A stretch of 7,995 bases of DNA. It comes from an uncultured Elusimicrobium sp. (GTDB lineage Bacteria > Elusimicrobiota > Endomicrobiia > Endomicrobiales > Endomicrobiaceae). Within the stretch, counting starts at the first letter, position 1; each line of letters starts with the position of its first letter. A program made the translations under genes and the position numbers. The notes under the pieces are model-generated. The model saw nothing but the letters and a program-made list of their open reading frames with translations, was not told the DNA's origin and made no database searches. Of this stretch, positions 1 to 5,299 are shown in pieces. The DNA is taken from the NCBI GenBank assembly GCA_902761395.1, contig CACWKJ010000042.1, forward strand, positions 1-7,995, written 5' to 3'.

Positions 1-111
1 ATGGAAGTAGAATTGATAATGCCGGTAGCAATGGATGAACAATTGAGATTTGCAATCAGAGAAGGCGGAAGAACAGTTGGATCTGGTGTTGTTACTAAGA
101 TTATCGAATAA
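1..111 (+). CDS. tuf: Elongation factor Tu, C-terminal end (5' part outside window)
   Basis: This is the last 36 codons and TAA stop of EF-Tu, the GTPase that brings aminoacyl-tRNA to the ribosome. The reading frame is open from the first base, so the gene begins upstream of the window. The segment matches the end of domain III: it contains LRFAIREGGRTVGSGVV, the near-invariant EF-Tu C-terminal motif, and ends in KIIE. The ATG at base 1 is an internal methionine and not a start, since a 36-residue protein would lack the GTPase domain. Its place just before rpmG, trnW, secE and nusG is the classic bacterial arrangement. Whether this is the only tuf copy cannot be seen here. Confidence 0.96.
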   Translation: MEVELIMPVAMDEQLRFAIREGGRTVGSGVVTKIIE

Positions 112-143
112 TTTGCAGTAAATATTTTTGGAGAGTTAGGAAA

Positions 144-296
144 ATGGGAGACAGAGTAATTATAACGATGGCTTGCACCGAATGCAAAAACAGAAATTAC
201 TATTTTGCAAGAGGTAAGAAACAAGAAGGTAAATTAGAAGTAAAAAAATATTGTAAGACATGCGGAAAACATGTTTTGCATAAAGAAACAAAATAG
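144..296 (+). CDS. rpmG: Large-subunit ribosomal protein L33, zinc-binding form
   Basis: This 50-residue gene encodes L33, a small 50S protein near the E site. The core ACTECKNRNYYFARGKK is characteristic of the family. Four cysteines form two CxxC pairs (C11/C14 and C37/C40), so this is the zinc-ribbon (C+) version rather than the cysteine-free paralogue many bacteria induce under zinc limitation. The first ATG (144) is preferred over the internal ATG at codon 9: it keeps the usual short N-terminal strand (MGDRVIITMACTEC), and GGAGAG lies at 130-135, eight bases upstream. It follows tuf by 32 bases and precedes the tRNA-Trp gene, so it is probably cotranscribed with both. Confidence 0.96.
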   Translation: MGDRVIITMACTECKNRNYYFARGKKQEGKLEVKKYCKTCGKHVLHKETK

Positions 297-307
297 TTTA
301 CTAACCT

Positions 308-378
308 GGGGGCATAGGCTAACGGTAAACTTCTGGTCTCCAAAACCAGCTTTGGTGGTTCAAATCCATCTGCCCCCG
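308..378 (+). tRNA. trnW: tRNA-Trp (anticodon CCA)
   Basis: The gene is 71 bases and folds as a cloverleaf. A perfect 7-bp acceptor stem joins 308-314 to 371-377, with discriminator G378. The 5-bp anticodon stem is 333-337/345-349 around loop CTCCAAA, which puts CCA at 340-342 and reads UGG. The variable loop has 4 bases. The T stem is 354-358/366-370 (one G-U pair) around TTCAAAT. The D arm (317-331) is weak: with standard numbering it has a G-T pair and a C319 by A329 mismatch. The 3' CCA is not encoded; GGT follows. Lying between rpmG and secE is common for this tRNA, which would be processed from the operon transcript. Confidence 0.97.
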
Positions 379-424
379 GTTTTAATAGAGACTGAAGATT
401 TTATTTTAAAGTGAGAAAGTTTTT

Positions 425-613
425 ATGGGTAAAGCAATACAGTTTTTTAAAGATGCTTATTTTGAATTAACAAAAGTTACATGGTTAAGTAAAAAAGAAG
501 TTGTAGCGACGACTATTGTTGTGATAGTTTTTGTTATAATAATGGCACTATTTGTTGGCTTGGTAGACATGATTCTTTCTGGTTCATTAGGCATAATATT
601 AAATTTGAGGTAA
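425..613 (+). CDS. secE: Preprotein translocase subunit SecE
   Basis: This 62-residue protein is the small SecE of most bacteria, a single-pass inner-membrane subunit that clamps SecY in the SecYEG protein-export channel. An amphipathic N-terminal helix (about residues 4-26) carries the conserved ELTKVTW segment and a KKEV basic turn. One transmembrane helix follows at about 28-51 (TTIVVIVFVIIMALFVGLV). The family usually has Trp-Pro after KVT or KVV; here the residue after W20 is Leu. The ribosome binding site is weak, with only GTGAGAAAG upstream. The stop codon lies 3 bases before nusG, and the nusG ribosome binding site is inside the secE 3' end, so the two are probably translationally coupled. 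Confidence 0.94.
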   Translation: MGKAIQFFKDAYFELTKVTWLSKKEVVATTIVVIVFVIIMALFVGLVDMILSGSLGIILNLR

Positions 614-616
614 GAA

Positions 617-1147
617 ATGGCTAAACAATGGTATGTCGTTCACACATATTCTGGACATGAAGATAAAGTAAAAAACAGTATCGAGAGAACAGTTGAAAAT
701 CTCGGTATGCAGAACTTTATTTCTCAGGTTCTTGTTCCTACGGAAGAAGTTGTTTCCGTTAAGAACAATAAGAAAAAAATAAGAAAGAAAAAATTTTATC
801 CGGGATATGTTTTCATTGAAATGATAATAAACAATGAAACATATTGGTTGGTTAGAAATACTACGGGAGTAACAGGCTTCTTGGGCGGAGTAAAACCTGC
901 ACCTATGGCAGAATCCGAAGTTGCAAATCTTATAAAAGCCGTTACAAATCCTGAGGATGCAAAACCAAGACCGGCAATATCGTTCGAAAAGGACGAAAAT
1001 GTAAGAATAACGGAAGGTCCTTTCAACCACTTTATCGGTGTAGTTGAAGAAGTAAACCAGGAAAAAGGCAAGTTGAAAGTTATGGTTACAATATTCGGAA
1101 GACCTACACCTGTTGAATTGGATTTCTTACAAGTAGAAAAAGTTTAA
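617..1147 (+). CDS. nusG: Transcription termination/antitermination factor NusG
   Basis: This 176-residue protein has the normal length for NusG. It binds the clamp helices of RNA polymerase and links it to Rho or to S10 on the ribosome. The N-terminal NGN domain (about 1-115) has the conserved start WYVVHTYSGHEDKVK, then PTEEVV and the FYPGYVFIEM strand. After a linker (KPRPA), the C-terminal KOW domain (about 124-176) shows FEKDENVRITEGPF and IFGRPTPVELDF. No inserted domain is visible. GAGG at 607-610, six bases before the ATG, is the likely ribosome binding site and lies inside secE. The next gene, rplK, follows after a 102-base spacer. Confidence 0.97.
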   Translation: MAKQWYVVHTYSGHEDKVKNSIERTVENLGMQNFISQVLVPTEEVVSVKNNKKKIRKKKFYPGYVFIEMIINNETYWLVRNTTGVTGFLGGVKPAPMAESEVANLIKAVTNPEDAKPRPAISFEKDENVRITEGPFNHFIGVVEEVNQEKGKLKVMVTIFGRPTPVELDFLQVEKV

Positions 1148-1155
1148 TAAACGAA

Positions 1156-1175
1156 TGCTGTATGTTACGGCAGCA
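1156..1175 (+). other. Small hairpin in the nusG-rplK spacer
   Basis: In the 102-base gap between nusG and rplK, TGCTG at 1156-1160 pairs with CAGCA at 1171-1175 around a 10-base loop, and T1161 could add a wobble pair with G1170. No T-run follows, so it is not an intrinsic terminator. I see no convincing promoter in the gap, which agrees with read-through from nusG into rplK. A role as a processing or attenuation structure is possible but unsupported. The rest of the gap is AT-rich and ends in the rplK ribosome binding site AAGGGAG at 1236-1242. Confidence 0.3.
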
Positions 1176-1249
1176 CGGTTAAAATAAAGTAAAAAATTAT
1201 ATTTTCAATGCTCAAGAAAGTATAGTTGCAGTTTTAAGGGAGATTTAAA

Positions 1250-1684
1250 ATGCCACCAAAGAAAGTAAAAACACAAATTAAATTACAAATACCTGCAGGC
1301 GCAGCAAATCCTGCACCACCGGTTGGTCCTGCATTAGGTCAACAGGGTGTAAATATAATGGATTTTTGTAAACAGTTCAATGAAAGAACGAAAAAAATGG
1401 AACAAGGTATGGCAACACCTGTTGTTATTACCGTATATGAAGACAGATCATTTACATTCATAACAAAGATGCCTCCGGTTCCTGCATTAATAAAGAAAGC
1501 TGCAAAAGTTGCAAAAGCTTCAGGAGTTCCTAATAAAACTAAAGTTGGTTCTATTACAAAAGCTCAAGTTGAAGAGATTGCAAAACAAAAAATGCCAGAC
1601 TTAAATGCTATCGATTTGGAAGGTGCAAAATTGATGGTTGAAGGTACGGCAAGAAGTATGGGAATTGAAGTAAAACAAAAATAA
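1250..1684 (+). CDS. rplK: Large-subunit ribosomal protein L11
   Basis: This 144-residue protein has the usual length for L11, which with 23S rRNA forms the GTPase-associated stalk base contacted by EF-Tu, EF-G and RelA. The N-terminal domain (about 1-70) carries KLQIPAGAANPAPPVGPALG, with the proline-rich factor-binding segment at 21-28, followed by GVNIMDFCKQFN. The C-terminal rRNA-binding domain (about 75-144) has VGSITKAQVEEIA and ends in VEGTARSMGIEV, the family signature. The linker region reads KMPPV where KTPPA is usual, a minor change. AAGGGAG lies 7 bases upstream of the ATG. rplA follows after 73 bases that contain a likely L1-binding RNA structure. Confidence 0.97.
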   Translation: MPPKKVKTQIKLQIPAGAANPAPPVGPALGQQGVNIMDFCKQFNERTKKMEQGMATPVVITVYEDRSFTFITKMPPVPALIKKAAKVAKASGVPNKTKVGSITKAQVEEIAKQKMPDLNAIDLEGAKLMVEGTARSMGIEVKQK

Positions 1685-1711
1685 AAATTGCTTAAGGCAA
1701 TTGAAATAAAA

Positions 1712-1745
1712 GTGGGAGCTGTTATTAAAACGGCGAAAGAACCAC
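1712..1745 (+). promoter_or_regulatory. Candidate L1-binding autoregulatory RNA before rplA
   Basis: Two short helices are visible. An outer GTGG (1712-1715) pairs with CCAC (1742-1745), and an inner GCTG (1718-1721) pairs with CGGC (1731-1734, one wobble) around a 9-base loop. Between them are GA on the 5' side and GAAAGAA on the 3' side. This asymmetric internal loop matches what I recall of the L1 site in 23S rRNA (GUGGGAG on one strand, GAAAUACCAC on the other) and of L1-binding mRNAs. The rplA ribosome binding site AGGAG (1746-1750) starts at the next base, so bound L1 could block initiation. This is inferred by rRNA mimicry and has not been tested. Confidence 0.65.
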
Positions 1746-1757
1746 AGGAGAATTAAA

Positions 1758-2441
1758 ATGGCAAAAAGATTGAAAGAATTATCAAAATTAGTAGACGCAA
1801 ACAAACTTTATTCTGTTGAAGAAGCAGCAGATTTAGTAAAACAAACAGCAAAAGCAAAATTTGACGAATCAGTAGAAGTTCACATTCGTTTGGGAATAGA
1901 TCCTAAACAGAGTGATCAAATAGTCAGAGGAACAGTTTTGTTACCTAACGGTATCGGTAAAACAAGAACAGTTTTTGTTGTAGCTAAAGGTGAAAAACAA
2001 ACCGAAGCTGAAAAAGCCGGTGCAGATAAAGTAGGTTCAACAGACTTAATAGAAGATATTGCAAAAGGTGACTTAAATTTTGACGTTTTGGTTGCAACAC
2101 CTGATTGTATGAAAGATTTAAGTAAAGTTGCAAAAATATTAGGTCCTAAAGGTTTGATGCCAAACCCAAAATCCGGAACAGTTACATTTGATATCGGTAA
2201 AACGGTTCAGGAATTGAAAAAAGGTAAAGTTGCTTATAAAAACGATTCTTTCGGAATAGTTCATTGTTCCGTAGGTAAAGCTTCTTTCGAAAAAGATAAA
2301 TTGGTAGAAAACATAAAGACTTTGGTAAGTGCTGTTTTGAAAGCAAAACCTTCAGCAGCAAAAGGTCAATATGTTAAAAGTATTTCAGTTTCTTCAACAA
2401 TGGGACCTGGAATATATATAGATCAAAACTCAAAGATGTAG
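1758..2441 (+). CDS. rplA: Large-subunit ribosomal protein L1
   Basis: This 227-residue protein is L1, which forms the mobile stalk guiding deacylated tRNA out of the E site and often represses its own mRNA. Domain I is built from about residues 1-68 and 160-227 and contains GIDPKQSDQIVRGTV (46-60), a conserved rRNA-contact strand. Domain II spans about 69-158, with the signature ILGPKGLMPNPKSGTVT at 127-143. Near the C terminus STMGPGI (213-219) is also typical. AGGAG lies 7 bases before the ATG, immediately after the candidate L1-binding hairpin. A strong terminator follows, so rplA is the last gene of this operon. The common successors rplJ and rplL are absent. Confidence 0.97.
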   Translation: MAKRLKELSKLVDANKLYSVEEAADLVKQTAKAKFDESVEVHIRLGIDPKQSDQIVRGTVLLPNGIGKTRTVFVVAKGEKQTEAEKAGADKVGSTDLIEDIAKGDLNFDVLVATPDCMKDLSKVAKILGPKGLMPNPKSGTVTFDIGKTVQELKKGKVAYKNDSFGIVHCSVGKASFEKDKLVENIKTLVSAVLKAKPSAAKGQYVKSISVSSTMGPGIYIDQNSKM

Positions 2442-2463
2442 TTTTTATAAAGTTTAAAATTAT

Positions 2464-2501
2464 AAAAACAAGAAGACATCAAAATTCGTCTTCTTGTTTT
2501 T
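2464..2501 (+). terminator. Strong intrinsic terminator after rplA
   Basis: A perfect 14-bp inverted repeat joins AAAAACAAGAAGAC (2464-2477) to its complement at 2488-2501, around a 10-base loop. The 3' arm ends in five Ts, followed by ATGTTTT. It begins 23 bases after the rplA stop codon. The flanking A-run and T-run make the stem partly symmetric, so it might also terminate on the other strand, but no gene converges here. Confidence 0.9.
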
Positions 2502-2541
2502 ATGTTTTAAAAGAAAAGCAGTAAAAGTAAGAGTGTGTATT

Positions 2542-3471
2542 ATGAAAAATTTAAAACATATATTATCGATATACGATTTAACCTCAAAAGAAATTTGGAC
2601 AATTATCCAATCGGCTATAAAACTAAAAAAACAAAAAAAATCGAAGTTTCAATTGAAAGGTAAAGTTATAGGCCTTATATTTGAAAAGCCTTCTACAAGA
2701 ACAATGGTTTCTTTTTCCGCGGCAATGTGCCAGGAAGACGGAACACCTTTAAATCTTGATGTAAAGAAATTACAAACTACAAGAGGCGAATCTGTTTACG
2801 ATACGGCACATGTTTTATCAAGATATTTGGATGCAATAGTTATAAGAGCATTTAAACACAGTTATTTGGAAGAGTTTGCAAAATATTCTTCAGTGCCTGT
2901 TATAAATGCTTTAACCGATGCGGAACATCCGTTACAAATATTAGCGGATTTAATGACTATAATAGAAAAGTATAAAATAAAAAGTTTAAAAGAATTACAA
3001 AAACTAAAAATTTCTTTTGTCGGTGATGCAAATAATGTGGCAAATTCATGGCTTGCGGTTTCAGCTGTTTTAGGACTTAACTTTTTATTGTTGGGGCCTA
3101 AAAAATATGCACCGAAAAAAGAACTTTTGGATAAAGCTTTAAAGATTGGAAAAGCAACAAAGGCAAATATAAAGATAAGCAGTGATGTGGAAGATATAAA
3201 AGGTTCGGATGTTATTTATACCGATGTATGGATTTCAATGGGAGAAGAAAAAGAATCTGTTGAAAGACATAAAGCTTTTGTAAAGTATCAAGTAAACGAT
3301 AAGTTGCTCGCAAAAGCAAATAAAAATTGCATAGTGTTACATTGCCTTCCCGCGGTAAGAGGCGAAGAAATAACCGCGGAAGTTATGGCTAAACAGGAAG
3401 ATAATATTTTTGAAGAAGCGGAAAACAGATTACATATTCATAAAGCCGCTATAATTTATTTAATAAAATAG
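2542..3471 (+). CDS. argF: Ornithine carbamoyltransferase
   Basis: From the ATG at 2542 the protein has 309 residues, normal for this cytosolic enzyme, which makes citrulline from carbamoyl phosphate and ornithine. The carbamoyl-phosphate domain has FEKPSTRT (47-54), RGESVYDTAHVLSRY (81-95) and HPLQ (129-132). The ornithine domain has GDANNVANS (161-169), DVWISMGEE (228-236) with the ornithine-type SMG loop, HCLPAVRGEE (267-276) and ENRLHIHKA near the end. The SMG loop argues against aspartate, acetylornithine or succinylornithine carbamoyltransferase. One oddity is M55 where STRTR is usual. The frame stays open back to a TTG at 2494, but that lies inside the preceding terminator. The ribosome binding site is weak and I recognise no promoter. 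A role in arginine deiminase catabolism cannot be excluded. Confidence 0.9.
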   Translation: MKNLKHILSIYDLTSKEIWTIIQSAIKLKKQKKSKFQLKGKVIGLIFEKPSTRTMVSFSAAMCQEDGTPLNLDVKKLQTTRGESVYDTAHVLSRYLDAIVIRAFKHSYLEEFAKYSSVPVINALTDAEHPLQILADLMTIIEKYKIKSLKELQKLKISFVGDANNVANSWLAVSAVLGLNFLLLGPKKYAPKKELLDKALKIGKATKANIKISSDVEDIKGSDVIYTDVWISMGEEKESVERHKAFVKYQVNDKLLAKANKNCIVLHCLPAVRGEEITAEVMAKQEDNIFEEAENRLHIHKAAIIYLIK

Positions 3472-3472
3472 T

Positions 3473-3501
3473 TTGAAAAAAGTATTAAAAAAATATATAC
3501 T
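3473..3501 (+). promoter_or_regulatory. Sigma70-type promoter of the rpsF operon
   Basis: TTGAAA (3473-3478) and TATACT (3496-3501) are separated by exactly 17 bases, each matching the consensus in 5 of 6 positions. Transcription would start near 3507-3510, giving a leader of about 70 bases. The -35 box starts 2 bases after the argF stop codon. There is no terminator between argF and rpsF, so some read-through from argF is also possible. Confidence 0.75.
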
Positions 3502-3516
3502 TATAAATCAAACTTT

Positions 3517-3552
3517 GCTCCGCAAGGGGCTAAGCTGTTACTAAAGTAACAG
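3517..3552 (+). promoter_or_regulatory. Structured rpsF leader, possible S6:S18 feedback site
   Basis: Two consecutive hairpins fill most of the rpsF leader. GCTCC (3517-3521) pairs with GGGGC (3526-3530, one wobble) around a GCAA tetraloop of the GNRA class. CTGTTAC (3535-3541) pairs perfectly with GTAACAG (3546-3552) around TAAA. TAAG joins them. No T-run follows, so this is not a terminator. The ribosome binding site AAGGAGG (3562-3568) lies 9 bases beyond. CTCC at 3518-3521 could instead pair with GGAG of that site, which suggests a switch. rpsF leaders in many bacteria carry an S6:S18-binding structure, but I cannot align this one to that motif with certainty. Confidence 0.45.
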
Positions 3553-3577
3553 AAATCCAAAAAGGAGGGTAGTATCA

Positions 3578-4000
3578 ATGAGTTACGAATGTACTTTCAT
3601 TTGTTCTCCGGAACTCGATTCTACAAAAGTAGAAGAAATGGTTGCAAAAGTTTCAAAAATAATTGAAACTTCCGGCGGAACGATCAAAAATCTTCAGCAG
3701 TTGGGAAAGAAAAAACTCGCTTACAACATCAAGAAATTTCGTGAAGGAAATTATGTTTATGTTGATTTCGAATCTAACGGTTCGGTAGTTCTTTCTTTGG
3801 AAAACTTTTTTAAGGTTAACGATGATGTTATCAGATTTTTAACAGTAAAAGTTGAACCTAAGAAGAAAGTTGTAAAAAAAGCTAAAGCTGTTGAAAAGAA
3901 ACAGGAAGCTGTAGCAGCAACGGAAGCTCCCGTTGAAGAAAAGAAAGAAGAGGAAACAGTAAATGCAGAATCAGATATATCAGATACCACAACAAAATAG
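3578..4000 (+). CDS. rpsF: Small-subunit ribosomal protein S6 with charged C-terminal tail
   Basis: This 140-residue protein is S6, which binds S18 on the 30S platform. Residues 1-93 form the ferredoxin-like core: MSYECTFICSPEL, GGTIKNLQQLGKKKLAYNIKK, REGNYVYVDFE and FFKVNDDVIRFLTVKVE. Residues 94-140 are a low-complexity tail, first Lys-rich (PKKKVVKKAKAVEKK), then Glu-rich (EEKKEEE), ending in SDISDTTTK. Such tails occur in S6 of some lineages and are probably disordered. A strong AAGGAGG lies 9 bases before the ATG. The last 38 bases overlap the start of ssb in another frame, and the GAGG used by ssb sits in the Glu-rich part of the tail. The S6:S18 partner gene rpsR is two genes downstream. 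Confidence 0.96.
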   Translation: MSYECTFICSPELDSTKVEEMVAKVSKIIETSGGTIKNLQQLGKKKLAYNIKKFREGNYVYVDFESNGSVVLSLENFFKVNDDVIRFLTVKVEPKKKVVKKAKAVEKKQEAVAATEAPVEEKKEEETVNAESDISDTTTK

Positions 4001-4415
4001 TGTTATTTTGGTAGGTAGATTAACAAGAGATCCTGAATTAAAAAGGACGACCACTTCAAAATCCGTTTGCAGATTTGATATAGCAATGAGTACCAGAATA
4101 AAAGATCAGGTAACGGGTGAGTGGAGAGATTCCGATCCTACATATGTTCCTATAATAGTATGGGGCGATCAGGCAGACAGATGTAACGACAGATTAAAAA
4201 AAGGTATGCCTGTTTATGTAGAAGGAAGACTCAGAAGTAACAGTTGGCAAGCCGCAGACGGAACAAAAAGGTCAAGGCTTGAAGTTGTTGCATCAAGAGT
4301 TCAATTTTTAGTAAGAGTTGATGCATCTGCTCAACAAGCAAAAAATGTTGAGGGAGCAGAAACAGAATATGTTTCCGATAACGATGTTATGGACGATGAA
4401 GAAGTTCCGTTTTAA
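3963..4415 (+). CDS. ssb: Single-stranded DNA-binding protein
   Basis: This 150-residue protein coats single-stranded DNA in replication, repair and recombination. The OB-fold domain (about 12-118) shows NSVILVGRLTRDPELKRT, a CRFDIAMS strand, VPIIVWGDQAD, GMPVYVEGRLRSNSW and RLEVVASRVQFL. A short linker leads to the acidic tip DDEEVPF, the C-terminal peptide that recruits partner enzymes. The start at 3963 lies 38 bases inside rpsF. It has GAGG at 3950-3953, 9 bases upstream, and no better start exists before the first OB strand, which begins at about residue 12. The 10-residue N-terminal lead is rich in Gln and a little longer than usual. Translation is probably coupled to rpsF. Confidence 0.95.
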   Translation: MQNQIYQIPQQNSVILVGRLTRDPELKRTTTSKSVCRFDIAMSTRIKDQVTGEWRDSDPTYVPIIVWGDQADRCNDRLKKGMPVYVEGRLRSNSWQAADGTKRSRLEVVASRVQFLVRVDASAQQAKNVEGAETEYVSDNDVMDDEEVPF

Positions 4416-4434
4416 AATTTTGGAGGAATAAAAA

Positions 4435-4710
4435 ATGTCAATAGAGAAAAAAAATACACACCCTGCCGGAACAAAACCAGCCGGTAAATTCAGAAAGGGT
4501 GGAATGATGAAAAGAAAAGTTTGCCGTTTTTGTACGGATAAAATAGAAATAGACTATAAAAATGTTAGTCTTTTGAGAACTTTTGTTACAGAAAGCGGAA
4601 AAATTCTTTCCGGTAACGTTACAGGTACCTGTGCAAAACATCAGAGAGAATTATGTAAAGCCGTTAAAAGAGCAAGAATGTTAGCTTTGTTACCGTTTTC
4701 GGCAAATTAA
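4435..4710 (+). CDS. rpsR: Small-subunit ribosomal protein S18, zinc-binding form
   Basis: This 91-residue protein is S18, the 30S platform partner of S6. The conserved core runs from about residue 26 (RKVCRFC) through DYKNVSLLRTFVTESGKI, TGTCAKHQREL and KRARMLALLPF at the end. C30, C33, C66 and C74 suggest the zinc-binding (C+) version. Two details differ from common S18: a basic N-terminal extension of about 24 residues (KKNTHPAGTKPAGKFRKGG), and SGN after GKIL where PRR or PSR is usual. The start at 4435 is supported by GGAGG at 4422-4426, 8 bases upstream. Internal ATGs at codons 24-25 lack a comparable site. It follows ssb by 19 bases. Confidence 0.95.
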   Translation: MSIEKKNTHPAGTKPAGKFRKGGMMKRKVCRFCTDKIEIDYKNVSLLRTFVTESGKILSGNVTGTCAKHQRELCKAVKRARMLALLPFSAN

Positions 4711-4723
4711 TCGGAGGAAATAA

Positions 4724-5173
4724 ATGAAAGTTATTTTAAGATCAGATATAACAAATGTAGGAAGACAAGGTGAAATAAAAGAAGTTGCAGCAGGTTTTGC
4801 AAGAAACTATTTGTTACCTAAAAAACTTGTTATGGAAGCAACTCCTCAAAACTTAAAAATTTGGGAAAGAGAAAAAACAAGACTTGAAAAAGTCAGAGAA
4901 GAAATTATTGCTAATGCTAAAGCTGTTGCAGAAAAAATTGAAAAAGCCGAATTTTCAGTTAAAGTTAAACTTGGTGAAAACGGTAAGATTTTCGGTTCTA
5001 TAACAACCGCACATTTGGCAAAATTGTTTGCAGAACAAGATTTCCAAATAAATAAACACGATATATTGTTACCTGCACCTATAAAAGAAGTAGGTAAAAT
5101 AACAGTAAACGTAAGATTACATCCTGAAGTTATTGCTAAAGTTAATATTGATGTAATCGAAGAAAAGAAATAA
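4724..5173 (+). CDS. rplI: Large-subunit ribosomal protein L9
   Basis: This 149-residue protein is L9, an elongated 50S protein that anchors at the L1-stalk base and reaches out between ribosomes. The N-terminal domain (1-40) has the family signature: MKVIL, then GRQGEIKEVAAGFARNYLLP. A long exposed helix (about 41-75), rich in Lys and Glu, joins it to the C-terminal domain (about 77-149), with LGENGKIFGSITTAHLA and ADI-type helix, then LPAPIKEVGKITVNVRLHPEV. All parts are complete. GGAGG (4713-4717) lies 6 bases before the ATG, and the gene starts 13 bases after rpsR. A strong terminator follows, making it the last gene of the rpsF operon. Confidence 0.97.
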   Translation: MKVILRSDITNVGRQGEIKEVAAGFARNYLLPKKLVMEATPQNLKIWEREKTRLEKVREEIIANAKAVAEKIEKAEFSVKVKLGENGKIFGSITTAHLAKLFAEQDFQINKHDILLPAPIKEVGKITVNVRLHPEVIAKVNIDVIEEKK

Positions 5174-5197
5174 TAAAAATTCAAATTTTATTAATAT

Positions 5198-5232
5198 AAA
5201 ACGGAAAGATTTTTATATCTTTCCGTTTTTTT
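5198..5232 (+). terminator. Strong intrinsic terminator after rplI
   Basis: AAAACGGAAAGAT (5198-5210) pairs perfectly with its complement (5217-5229) around the 6-base loop TTTTAT, giving a 13-bp stem. Seven Ts run from 5226 to 5232. It begins 24 bases after the rplI stop codon and separates the rpsF operon from the dnaB promoter. Confidence 0.93.
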
Positions 5233-5264
5233 ATTTTTATAACAAAAATATATCTTTTTGTTTC

Positions 5265-5293
5265 TTGATTTTTTGTTAATTATTGACTATAAT
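5265..5293 (+). promoter_or_regulatory. Sigma70-type promoter of dnaB-alr
   Basis: TTGATT (5265-5270, 4 of 6 consensus bases) and a perfect TATAAT (5288-5293) are separated by exactly 17 bases, just after the rplI terminator. Transcription would begin near 5299-5301, about 55 bases before the dnaB ATG. The local sequence is very AT-rich, which raises the chance of a false match, but the spacing and position fit well. Confidence 0.75.
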
Positions 5294-5299
5294 TTTTTT

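Noticed and set aside
599..1071. Minus-strand open frames across nusG
   Set aside because: They are antisense to a clear NusG gene, rich in Phe, Ser and Cys as expected of reversed AT-rich code, and lack a ribosome binding site or family motif.
1686..1702. AATTGC...GCAATT hairpin just after rplK as a terminator
   Set aside because: The stem is only 6 bp, AT-rich and not followed by a T-run, and rplA lies just downstream in the same operon.
2494..2541. Extension of argF to a TTG start, adding 16 residues
   Set aside because: The TTG lies in the 3' arm of the terminator stem, no ribosome binding site precedes it, and the added residues (FLCFKRKAVKVRVC) do not resemble the family N terminus. 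The ATG at 2542 gives the normal length.
3535..3552. CTGTTAC...GTAACAG hairpin as an argF terminator
   Set aside because: No T-run follows. It lies downstream of the rpsF promoter and so inside the rpsF leader.
3757..3990. Minus-strand Ser/Phe/Thr-rich frame opposite the rpsF tail
   Set aside because: It is the mirror of the Lys/Glu/Ala codon repeats in the S6 tail and has no independent support.
4846..5184. Minus-strand frame opposite rplI
   Set aside because: It is antisense to a complete L9 gene and has no start signal; its hydrophobic look comes from reversed Lys/Glu codons.
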